Source: Clavibacter tessellarius
GTDB lineage: Bacteria > Actinomycetota > Actinomycetes > Actinomycetales > Microbacteriaceae
Direction of reading: 5' to 3'
Assembly: GCF_001618005.1 (NCBI RefSeq)
Contig: NZ_LQXA01000029.1
Span: 1 to 37,936, forward strand
DNA: 37,936 bases
A program made the translations under genes and the position numbers. The notes beneath the pieces were generated by a model, which searched no databases, was not told where the DNA came from, and saw only the letters and a list, made by a program, of their open reading frames with translations. Positions 29,983 to 37,248 of this stretch are shown here, in pieces (position 1 is the stretch's first letter; each line of letters begins with the position of its first letter).

Positions 29983-31089
29983 TCAGGCCCCTGCGCCCGC
30001 CGCGCTGAGGGCGTCGCCGATCGCCGCCAGCCGCGCCCGACCCACGAGGCCCAGGTGATAGACGTACGTGTCGTCGAGCCGCGCGACGGCGCCGGGCCAG
30101 CCGTCGCGGATGCTCGCGGGCGTGGCCGGCGGCAGCGCCCAGAGGTAGCCGCCGATGCGCGTGCCGGGCAGCCGTCCGCGGAGCGCGCGCATCGCATCCG
30201 GGTCGTGCGCCACGGCGTCGAGCACGACCACGCCGTCCACGAGGTCGACGTCGTCGAGGAGCGCGGCGAACGGGCCGGTGGCCCACGGATCCTCCTGCGC
30301 GTGCACCACGACGCGGCGCACCCCGGCGTCGCGGGCCGCGGCGACGCAGCCGATGAGCAGCTCACGCCGCGCTCGGGCGCGCACGCGCAGGACGGCATCG
30401 AGCCCGGCGAGGCCGCCGCCGCCGTCCACCCGCGCGCGGACCTCGGCCCGGAGCGCGTCCGGATCCTCGCCCTCCCCCGCGAGCAGCGCCACGCAGACCG
30501 CGCAGAAGCAGATGGACATGAGCGCCTCCGCCTCCGCCGACCAGTCGGCGCCCGCGGTCTTCTCGTGGTGCCCGAGGTGGCCGACGCCCATGGGGCCGCA
30601 CGCCTCGAGCATCACGCCGTCGAGGTCGGCCGCCCGGACCGTCTCGGCGACCAGCGCCGTCGCGTACTCGCGCACCTCGGGCCGCGCCGGGCAGAGCGCG
30701 TACGGGTACGCCTCGCCGAACGCGTTGACGACGCGGGACTCGGGGTTCCGCGTGCCGACCGAGGTGGAGTGCGTGAGCACGATCCACGCCTCGACGCCCA
30801 GGCCCGCCGCGCGCGCCACGGCGGCGGCGCGCGCGAAGGCGTCCGGGCCGACCCACGGCGTGCGGTCCTCCGGGCGGAGCGCGCCGAACGCCTCCTCCCG
30901 CGCCGGCAGGTACAGCGCGGCCGAGGTCGCATCCACGATGCGGTGGCGAGGATGCAGCGGCGTCGCGGCCCGCACCGAGTGGTAGGCGGCGGCGATGGCG
31001 ACGCCGTCTCCCCCGGCGGCCCGCACGCGCGCGCCCGCGTCGGGATCGTCGATCAGGTCCCACGGGTACGCGCAGAAGGAGACGCTCAC
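29983..31089 (-). CDS. uncharacterised protein of the uronate cluster, possibly TIM-barrel glycosidase-like
   Basis: This 368-residue cytoplasmic protein has no signal peptide. It opens V-S-F-C-A-Y-P-W-D-L and shows alternating strands and Ala-rich helices suggesting an alpha/beta barrel. Segments include A-A-A-Y-H-S-V-R-A near residue 35, W-I-V-L-T-H-S-T-S-V-G, A-L-C-P-A-R-P-E-V-R and D-G-V-M-L-E-A-C-G-P-M-G (acidic residues in a position where barrel enzymes carry catalytic groups). A cysteine-containing segment S-I-C-F-C-A-V-C follows. I do not recognise a named family; a glycoside-hydrolase-like fold is a guess from the pattern. GTG 31089 overlaps the IclR stop, so it is the last gene of the udh-iclR operon and probably serves uronate or oligouronide use. 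Confidence 0.6.
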   Translation of the reverse strand: MSVSFCAYPWDLIDDPDAGARVRAAGGDGVAIAAAYHSVRAATPLHPRHRIVDATSAALYLPAREEAFGALRPEDRTPWVGPDAFARAAAVARAAGLGVEAWIVLTHSTSVGTRNPESRVVNAFGEAYPYALCPARPEVREYATALVAETVRAADLDGVMLEACGPMGVGHLGHHEKTAGADWSAEAEALMSICFCAVCVALLAGEGEDPDALRAEVRARVDGGGGLAGLDAVLRVRARARRELLIGCVAAARDAGVRRVVVHAQEDPWATGPFAALLDDVDLVDGVVVLDAVAHDPDAMRALRGRLPGTRIGGYLWALPPATPASIRDGWPGAVARLDDTYVYHLGLVGRARLAAIGDALSAAGAGA

Positions 31090-31904
31090 CGGACGCCCGC
31101 CGAGCGGAGCTCCTGCGCGAGGCGGCCCGCATGGGAGCCGATGATGCGCGCGACCCGCGCGACCTCCGCGGGCGTCGCGCGTTCGATCGGCATCGAGCAG
31201 CTGATGGCGTCGGTCGCGGGGATCCGGTACCCCACGCTGACCGCGACGCAGCTGACGCCGAGCAGGTTCTCCTCGCGCTCGTGGGCGTGGCCGCGCTCGT
31301 GCGCCGCGTCGAGCTGGGCGTCGAGCGCGCGGCGGTCGGTGACCGTGTTCTCGGTCAGCGCCGCGAGCGGGCCGTCGCCCAGCGCCTCCGCCCGCTCCTC
31401 CGGGCTGAGCTCGGCGAGCAGCGCCTTGCCGAGCGAGGTCGCGTGCGCGGGCAGCTGCCGGCCGACGCGGGAGGTGGCGCGGCGCGACTCGGTGGTCTCG
31501 CGCGTGGCGAGGTACAGCACGCGGGCGCCCTCCCGCCGGGCGTAGTGGGCGGTGTACCCGGTCTCGTCGCGGATCCGCTCGAGCACCGGCAGCGCGTGCG
31601 GCAGCGCCCGGTCGCGGTCGAGGTAGGCGGTGCCGACGACGAGCGCGCGGGATCCGATGGAGACGTGCGTGCCGTCCTGCAGCATCTCGATCCACCCGCT
31701 CGCGGCCATCGTGTGCAGCAGCTGGTGCAGGCTCGAGCGCGGGTAGCCCGACGCGCGGTGCAGGTCGACGACCGACAGCGGCTCGCGCGCCTCCGCCAGC
31801 CGCTCCAGCAGCGCGAGCGTGCGCTCCGCCGACTTCACGGGTCGCGCGGCGCGGTCCTCGGCGGGCTCGGTGGCGGGCTCGGTCGCCGGGTCCTTCGTCA
31901 CCAT
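31086..31904 (-). CDS. IclR-family transcriptional regulator
   Basis: This 272-residue protein has a short acidic N-terminus, then the winged-helix domain (K-S-A-E-R-T-L-A-L-L-E-R-L, recognition helix around Y-P-R-S-S-L-H-Q-L-L). A C-terminal effector domain follows with G-R-Q-L-P-A-H-A-T-S-L-G-K-A-L-L-A, the IclR signature, and later E-N-L-L-G-V-S-C-V-A. IclR proteins bind small acids and act as dimers on promoter palindromes. The start is ATG 31904, or GTG 31901 (which overlaps the upstream stop as GTGA); GGGAG lies just upstream. Lying between uronate dehydrogenase and the unknown gene, it likely controls both arms of the uronate locus through the palindrome at 32734-32746. Confidence 0.9.
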   Translation of the reverse strand: MVTKDPATEPATEPAEDRAARPVKSAERTLALLERLAEAREPLSVVDLHRASGYPRSSLHQLLHTMAASGWIEMLQDGTHVSIGSRALVVGTAYLDRDRALPHALPVLERIRDETGYTAHYARREGARVLYLATRETTESRRATSRVGRQLPAHATSLGKALLAELSPEERAEALGDGPLAALTENTVTDRRALDAQLDAAHERGHAHEREENLLGVSCVAVSVGYRIPATDAISCSMPIERATPAEVARVARIIGSHAGRLAQELRSAGVR

Positions 31905-32692
31905 GCGTCTCCCAGCGCGTGCTGCGGGGCGGCCCATTCGCCGCCGATGAGCCCGTTCGCGTCGGCGTCGTCCCCGTCGACCACGCCGTCCGCGAAGGCC
32001 TCCGCGTCGTCCTCAGGGTAGTAGCCGATCCGCTCGCCAGCGTCGGGGAGGAACCACGCGCGGGTGTTGCGCGAGATGCCCCAGACGACGTGGGCGCCGG
32101 GCTCCTCCAGCCGGGCGGCGGCCTCGATCAGGCGCGCGAGGTCCGGGAAGGAGAGCCAGGTGGAGAGCGAGCGGCGGCCCGTGGGGCGCTCGAGGAGCGT
32201 GCCGATGCGCGCGCTCACGACGCTCATCCCGTGGCGGTCGGCGTAGACGGATCCGAGCGCCTCCATCGCCGCCTTCGTCACGCCGTAGAAGCTGTCCGGC
32301 CGCGGCGGCAGGTGGTCGACCGGCTCTGCGGGGATGGGGTGGAAGCCGACGGCGTGGGTCGAGCTCGCGAGCAGCACGCGCCGGACGCCCTCGTCGCGCG
32401 CGGCCTCGAGCACGCAGCGCGTGCCGTCGATGTTGGCGGCGACCACGTCGTCCCACGCGCGCTCGCGGCTGATGCCGCCGAGGTGCACCACGAGGTCCGC
32501 GCCGCGCACGGCCTCGCGCACGGCGTCGACGTCGCGCACCGAGGCGACGACGGCGCGCTCCCCCGCGACCGGATCGGGATCCACCAGGTCGAGGAGCACG
32601 AGCTCGTGCCCCGCCGCCCGCAGCAGGGGCCGGACGCCCCGCCCGGCCATGCCGGCCGCTCCCGTCATCGCGATGCGCCTCGCGTCCGCCAT
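31898..32692 (-). CDS. udh: NAD-dependent uronate dehydrogenase-like epimerase family enzyme
   Basis: This 264-residue short-chain dehydrogenase of the extended type begins M-T-G-A-A-G-M-A-G-R-G, a Rossmann glycine motif, and has D-L-V-V-H-L-G-G. The catalytic S-S-T-H-A-V is followed by Y-G-V-T-K (the Y-x-x-x-K pair). It also carries A-R-I-G-T followed by a segment ending S-T-W-L-S, which is characteristic of uronate dehydrogenase. It would oxidise D-glucuronate or D-galacturonate to the aldarolactone. ATG 32692 has AGGAGG 6 bases upstream. It is the first gene of the leftward operon. With glucarate dehydratase and KDG dehydratase in the opposite arm it completes the oxidative uronate route apart from the lactone step. 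Confidence 0.85.
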   Translation of the reverse strand: MADARRIAMTGAAGMAGRGVRPLLRAAGHELVLLDLVDPDPVAGERAVVASVRDVDAVREAVRGADLVVHLGGISRERAWDDVVAANIDGTRCVLEAARDEGVRRVLLASSTHAVGFHPIPAEPVDHLPPRPDSFYGVTKAAMEALGSVYADRHGMSVVSARIGTLLERPTGRRSLSTWLSFPDLARLIEAAARLEEPGAHVVWGISRNTRAWFLPDAGERIGYYPEDDAEAFADGVVDGDDADANGLIGGEWAAPQHALGDAW

Positions 32693-32722
32693 CCCGTGCC
32701 TCCTCGCCGGTGGTCCCGGCGA

Positions 32723-32751
32723 TTGACATCACCAGGTGGTCCACCTACGGT
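32723..32751 (+). promoter_or_regulatory. consensus promoter with perfect palindromic operator for the uronate/aldarate transporter operon
   Basis: TTGACA at 32723-32728 is a perfect -35 box. TACGGT at 32746-32751 is a -10 box at exactly 17 bases. Between them AGGTGGTCCACCT (32734-32746) is a perfect 6+1+6 palindrome that would block RNA polymerase when bound. The leader to ATG 32804 is about 46 bases and contains further symmetry (GCATT at 32758-32762 with AATGC at 32774-32778). The IclR regulator of the divergent arm is the obvious candidate to bind here. Confidence 0.7.
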
Positions 32752-32803
32752 AGCAGCGCATTCACACTGACGTAATGCATTCGCCCATGTAAATGGAGAT
32801 CCG

Positions 32804-34150
32804 ATGATGAAGATCCGATTCGCGCGGCGGACGATCGCCCTCGTCTCCGTCGCCGCGCTCGCGGGCGGCCTCAGCGCCTGCTCCCCGGGCGGTGGCGGGC
32901 AGACGTCCGCCGACGACCGCTCCCTCGAGGTCTGGACGCGGAGCACGCCCGAGGACGCCGCCTCGTACCAGCTCGTGTTCGACGCCTTCACCGCGAAGAC
33001 GGGCATCCGGATCGACTACAAGCCGGTCCCCGAGTTCGACACCCAGCTCCAGGCCCGCGCGCAGCAGAAGAGCCTGCCGGACGTCATGGTCAACGACGCC
33101 GGGAACCTCGGCACCTACGTCTCGCAGGGCTTCGTCCTCCCGGTCGACCGCGCCACGCTCGCCGGCGCCGACCAGATCTCCGACGCCACCTGGGACAGCA
33201 CGCGCGGCACCGACGGCGACCTCTACGGCGTCCCGTGGTCGCGCCAGGCGAACGTCACCGTGATCCGCAAGGACTGGCGGGAGAAGCTCGGCCTGCCCGT
33301 GCCGAAGACGTGGGACGACCTCGCCGCGCTCGCGACGGCGTTCGCCGAGGACGACCCCGACGGCGACGGCAAGGCCGACACCTACGGCATGGTCGTGCCC
33401 GGCAGCGCCGAGAGCGGCTACATCGCGCGCTGGTCGGCGTCCTACATCTGGCAGGCCGGCGGCGACATCCTGAAGGACGAGGGCGGCGGCACGTACTCCG
33501 CCGACTTCGACAACCCGGGCACGCAGACCGCGGTGGAGTGGATCCGCGACCGGTTCTGCACGCCCGGCGCGGTCGTCCCCGGATCCGTCAACCTCACCAC
33601 CGCGAACACCCCCTTCTTCGCGCAGGGCACCGCCGGCATCTACCAGACGGGTCCCTACAACATCAGCTCGTTCGACGAGGCGGTGGGCGAGGACAACGTG
33701 GAGGTGATCCCGACCCCGGAGGCCCCCGGCGGCGGCACCGACTCGCTCGCGGAGGGCGAGGACATCTACTTCGGCGCCTCCTCGAAGAAGCAGGACCTGC
33801 AGCAGCAGCTCGCCGAGTTCATGATCACGCCGGAGGCGCAGGAGCTCGCCATGAAGGTGGAGACGAACGCGCAGGGCGTCACGGCGCAGCCGGTCGTGCG
33901 GATCCCCGTCAACACGACCGTCGACATCGGCCGGGTGAAGCAGGACCCGCGCTGGGACACCGCCAAGGAGGTCTACGAGGACCACGGGCGCAGCTTCCCC
34001 TGGGCGATCGACTTCACGCCGTACCGGCAGATCGTCGCCGACGGTCTGAACGGGGTCATCTCGGACTGCTCGAGCGACATCCCGGGCGCGATGGAGGACA
34101 TCCAGTCGCAGCTCTCCGACGAGCTCGACGAGCAGGGGGTGCAGCGGTGA
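32804..34150 (+). CDS. ABC transporter substrate-binding lipoprotein (sugar/sugar-acid type)
   Basis: This 448-residue precursor has a basic start and a hydrophobic core, then L-S-A-C (lipobox with Cys26 as the lipidated residue), so the mature protein is tethered outside the membrane. The mature part has the fold signature of extracellular solute-binding family 1 proteins: L-E-V-W-T-R near the start, K-T-W-D-D-L, D-P-D-G-D-G-K-A-D-T-Y-G (a calcium-loop-like Asp motif) and A-G-I-Y-Q-T-G. It starts the transporter operon after the palindromic promoter and overlaps the first permease by 4 bases. The likely ligand, inferred from neighbours, is galacturonate, glucuronate, an aldarate or oligouronides. 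Confidence 0.88.
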   Translation: MMKIRFARRTIALVSVAALAGGLSACSPGGGGQTSADDRSLEVWTRSTPEDAASYQLVFDAFTAKTGIRIDYKPVPEFDTQLQARAQQKSLPDVMVNDAGNLGTYVSQGFVLPVDRATLAGADQISDATWDSTRGTDGDLYGVPWSRQANVTVIRKDWREKLGLPVPKTWDDLAALATAFAEDDPDGDGKADTYGMVVPGSAESGYIARWSASYIWQAGGDILKDEGGGTYSADFDNPGTQTAVEWIRDRFCTPGAVVPGSVNLTTANTPFFAQGTAGIYQTGPYNISSFDEAVGEDNVEVIPTPEAPGGGTDSLAEGEDIYFGASSKKQDLQQQLAEFMITPEAQELAMKVETNAQGVTAQPVVRIPVNTTVDIGRVKQDPRWDTAKEVYEDHGRSFPWAIDFTPYRQIVADGLNGVISDCSSDIPGAMEDIQSQLSDELDEQGVQR

Positions 34151-35109
34151 GCATCGGCGCCCCCGCCCCCGTCCTCGTGGATCCGGACCGCCGCGCCCTG
34201 GCCGCGCCCCGCCCGGTCGAGGCGCCAGGCCGCCTCCCGTTCCGCATGCGCGCGCTCATCCCGTGGGCGTTCCTCGTACCCGGCCTCGTGCTCGGCGCCC
34301 TGTTCAAGTTCCTGCCGATGCTCGACGGCATCCGGATGAGCTTCGTCAAGGTCCAGCCCTTCCTCGGCGACCGGTTCGTCGGCCTCGACAACTACGCGCG
34401 CGTGCTCCGCGACCCGCGCTTCACCGAGGCGCTCGGGCACACCGTGCTGCTCGGCGTCGGGCAGACCGTGGGCGCGCTCATCGTCGGATCCGCCCTCGCG
34501 CTCCTCCTCGAGGGCACGTCCCGCCGGCTCTGGTTCGTGCGGACAGCCGTGTTCCTGCCCGTCGTCACGGCGCTGGCCGTGGTGGGCGAGATCTGGCGGA
34601 TCCTCTACTTCCCCACCGAGACCGGGTTCCTCAACTCGCTGCTCGGGGCAGTGGGGATCCTTCCGCAGCAGTTCATCAGCGACCCGTCGACGGCCCTCGG
34701 GTACGTGATGCTCGTGGGCATCTGGACGGGCGCGCCCTACAACATGGTGATCATCCTCGCGGGCCTCACCGGCATCGACCGCACGCTCTACGAGGCCGCT
34801 GCGGTGGATGGCGTCACGATGCGGCAGCGGTTCCGGTACATCGTGCTCCCCGCGCTCCGCCCGGCCGTGAGCGTGGTGCTCACGCTCGCGGCCATCCGCA
34901 GCCTCCGCACCTTCACCGAGGTGTACGTGCTCACGGGCGGCGGGCCGGCCGGATCCACCGAGGTCTGGATGACGCGCGTCTTCTCGCTCGGCTTCAAGGC
35001 CAACGACCTCGGCGTCGCGTCGGCGGCGTCGGTGCTGCTGCTGGTCGCGACCCTCGCCCTCACCGTGGGCGTGCGCGCCCTCTCGTCCCGCAAGGAGAAG
35101 GTCCAGTGA
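34147..35109 (+). CDS. ABC transporter permease 1 (MalF-like)
   Basis: This 320-residue membrane protein has six main helices and a 40-residue cytoplasmic N-terminus. The EAA loop that docks with the ATPase reads Y-E-A-A-A-V-D-G-V-T-M-R-Q-R-F-R-Y-I-V-L-P near residue 220. This places it in the MalF-type carbohydrate permeases. GTG 34147 overlaps the binding-protein stop as GTGA, and its own stop overlaps the second permease in the same way. No ATPase gene is present in the operon; such importers in actinobacteria often borrow a shared MsiK/UgpC-type ATPase encoded elsewhere. Confidence 0.9.
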   Translation: MSIGAPAPVLVDPDRRALAAPRPVEAPGRLPFRMRALIPWAFLVPGLVLGALFKFLPMLDGIRMSFVKVQPFLGDRFVGLDNYARVLRDPRFTEALGHTVLLGVGQTVGALIVGSALALLLEGTSRRLWFVRTAVFLPVVTALAVVGEIWRILYFPTETGFLNSLLGAVGILPQQFISDPSTALGYVMLVGIWTGAPYNMVIILAGLTGIDRTLYEAAAVDGVTMRQRFRYIVLPALRPAVSVVLTLAAIRSLRTFTEVYVLTGGGPAGSTEVWMTRVFSLGFKANDLGVASAASVLLLVATLALTVGVRALSSRKEKVQ

Positions 35110-36011
35110 GCATCCTCGAGCGCCCGAAGGGCCCGGTGCGTCGCAGCGGCGACGGCCAGTTCGACAGCGCCATCGGCTGGAAGCCCGGGCTCCGGCCCTC
35201 CAATGCCGTGCGGCTCGTGCTGTGCGTCGTCGCGTTCGCGGTGTTCGCGGCGCCGTTCGTGATCATCGTCTCCGGCGCGTTCGACGCCTTCACCTCGTCG
35301 ACGAGCGTGCACCTCTTCCCGCAGAAGCTGTCGCTCGAGTCGTTCCGGGTCGCGATCGACAAGGGCGTGCTCGGCTACTTCGCCAACTCGCTCGTGATCG
35401 CCGGTGGCGGCCTGGTGCTGCAGGTCGCGGTGGCGATCCTCACCGCCTACGCGCTCGCCCGGCACCGCTTCCGCGGGCAGTCGTTCGTGCTGCTGCTCTT
35501 CCTGCTCACGATGATGCTGCCGGAGGAGATCATCGCGATCCCGCTGTCGCAGGCCATCGGCGACGTGGGCGGCACCGGCATCAGCCTGCGCGGGACGCCG
35601 TTCGGCGTGATCCTGCCGGTCGCCGTCTGGGGCTTCTCGATCCTCATCATGACGGAGTTCATGAAGGACATCCCGCTGGAGATCGAGGAGGCCGCGCGCC
35701 TCGACGGCTGCGGCGAGCTGCGGATGCTGTGGAGCGTCATCCTCCCGCTGTGCACGCCCGTGCTCGGCGTCGTGACGATCTTCGGCTTCATGATGATCTG
35801 GGACCAGTACCTCCTCCCGCTCATCGCCGCCGACAGCCCCAGCGACTACACGCTCACCGTGGCGCTCAGCGTGCTGCGGACCGACGCCACCGTCGGGTCC
35901 GGCGTGCTCCTCGCGGGCGCGCTGCTCGCGCTCCTGCCCAGCCTCGTCATCTACCTGCTCATGCAGAGGTCGCTCATCCGGGGGATCACCTCGGGCGCGA
36001 CGAAGGGATAG
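35106..36011 (+). CDS. ABC transporter permease 2 (MalG-like)
   Basis: This 301-residue second permease has six helices and the EAA loop E-E-A-A-R-L-D-G-C-G-E-L-R-M-L-W-S-V-I-L-P-L, typical of MalG-type partners. An extracytoplasmic loop after the first helix (S-G-A-F-D-A-F) is where such permeases contact the binding protein. GTG start overlaps the previous gene (GTGA), and glucarate dehydratase follows after 4 bases, so the whole operon is translated as a unit. The Cys in the EAA loop (D-G-C-G) is common in this family. Confidence 0.9.
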   Translation: MSILERPKGPVRRSGDGQFDSAIGWKPGLRPSNAVRLVLCVVAFAVFAAPFVIIVSGAFDAFTSSTSVHLFPQKLSLESFRVAIDKGVLGYFANSLVIAGGGLVLQVAVAILTAYALARHRFRGQSFVLLLFLLTMMLPEEIIAIPLSQAIGDVGGTGISLRGTPFGVILPVAVWGFSILIMTEFMKDIPLEIEEAARLDGCGELRMLWSVILPLCTPVLGVVTIFGFMMIWDQYLLPLIAADSPSDYTLTVALSVLRTDATVGSGVLLAGALLALLPSLVIYLLMQRSLIRGITSGATKG

Positions 36012-36015
36012 CACC

Positions 36016-37248
36016 ATGATCATCCGCGACGTCGTCGTGACCCCCATCGCCTTCCGCGATCCGCCCCTGCTCAACGCCGACGGCGTGCACGAGCCGCTCG
36101 CCCTCCGCACCATCGTCGAGCTCGTCGTCGACGGCGGCGTCATCGGCCTCGGCGAGGGCCAGGGCGGCGCGGACGTCGCCGCGCGGCTCGCCGCCGCGCG
36201 CGACGCCGTCATCGGGCTCTCCGTGTTCGACCTGCACGGCATCGAGCGGGCGGTCGACGCCGCGCTCGGCGGCGACGCCGGACCGCTCAGCCGCCAGCAG
36301 CGCCGCGTCGTCTTCTCGATGCTCGAGGTCGCCGCCCACGACGCCCAGGGGCGCATCACCGGCCTGCCCGTGAGCGAGCTGCTCGGCGGGCGCGTGCGCG
36401 ACGCCGTGCCGTACAGCGCGTACCTCTTCTACAAGTGGGCCGCGCACCCGGGCGAGGAGCCCGACGCCTTCGGCGAGGCGCTGGATCCGGCCGGCATCGT
36501 CGCGCAGGCGCACCTCCTCATCGACCGCTACGGCTTCGGCTCCATCAAGCTCAAGGCGGGCGCGTTCCCGCCAGACGAGGAGGTCGCCGCGATCCGCGCA
36601 CTGGCCGAGGCGTTCCCGACGCACCCGCTGCGCATCGACCCGAACGGCGCGTGGACCCACGAGACGGCCACGCGCGTCGCGGCCGAGCTCGACGGCGTGC
36701 TCGAGTACCTCGAGGACCCGGTGCTCGGCATCGACGGCATGGCCGCGGTCGCCGCCGAGGTCGCGCAGCCGCTCGCCACGAACATGTGCGTGGTGACCTT
36801 CGAGCAGATCGAGGAGGCGTTCGCGAAGGACGCCGTGCAGATCGTGCTCTCCGACCACCACTACTGGGGCGGCCTCGCGCACACGCGCGAGCTCGCCGCC
36901 ATCTGCCGCACCTTCGGCGTCGGCCTGTCGATGCACTCCAACTCGCACCTCGGGATCTCGCTCGCGGCCATGACGCACCTCGCCGCCGCGAGCCCCGAGC
37001 TCGCCTACGCCTGCGACACGCACTACCCGTGGAACCGCGGCGACGACGTGATCGTGCCGGGCGTGCTCGAGATCGTCGACGGCGCCGTCGCGGTGCCCAC
37101 GGGCCCCGGCCTCGGCGTCGAGCTCGACCGCGACGCCCTCGCCCGGCAGCACCGCGTGTACCTGGACGCGGGGCGCACCACGCGCGACGACACCGGCTAC
37201 ATGCGCACCATCCACCCCTCCTACGACCCCACGCTCCCGAGGTACTGA
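36016..37248 (+). CDS. glucarate/aldarate dehydratase (enolase superfamily)
   Basis: The enzyme has 410 residues. The enolase-superfamily barrel carries the lysine pair K-L-K (S-I-K-L-K-A-G) and metal ligands in R-I-D-P-N-G-A-W and Y-L-E-D-P-V. It then has T-N-M-C-V, S-D-H-H-Y-W-G-G and the catalytic H-S-N in S-M-H-S-N-S-H-L-G-I, the pattern of glucarate dehydratase. It removes water from D-glucarate (possibly galactarate or idarate) to give 5-dehydro-4-deoxy-D-glucarate, in the cytoplasm with Mg2+. The stop overlaps the next start (TGATG). A GudD name fits but substrate preference among aldarates cannot be told by eye. Confidence 0.9.
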   Translation: MIIRDVVVTPIAFRDPPLLNADGVHEPLALRTIVELVVDGGVIGLGEGQGGADVAARLAAARDAVIGLSVFDLHGIERAVDAALGGDAGPLSRQQRRVVFSMLEVAAHDAQGRITGLPVSELLGGRVRDAVPYSAYLFYKWAAHPGEEPDAFGEALDPAGIVAQAHLLIDRYGFGSIKLKAGAFPPDEEVAAIRALAEAFPTHPLRIDPNGAWTHETATRVAAELDGVLEYLEDPVLGIDGMAAVAAEVAQPLATNMCVVTFEQIEEAFAKDAVQIVLSDHHYWGGLAHTRELAAICRTFGVGLSMHSNSHLGISLAAMTHLAAASPELAYACDTHYPWNRGDDVIVPGVLEIVDGAVAVPTGPGLGVELDRDALARQHRVYLDAGRTTRDDTGYMRTIHPSYDPTLPRY

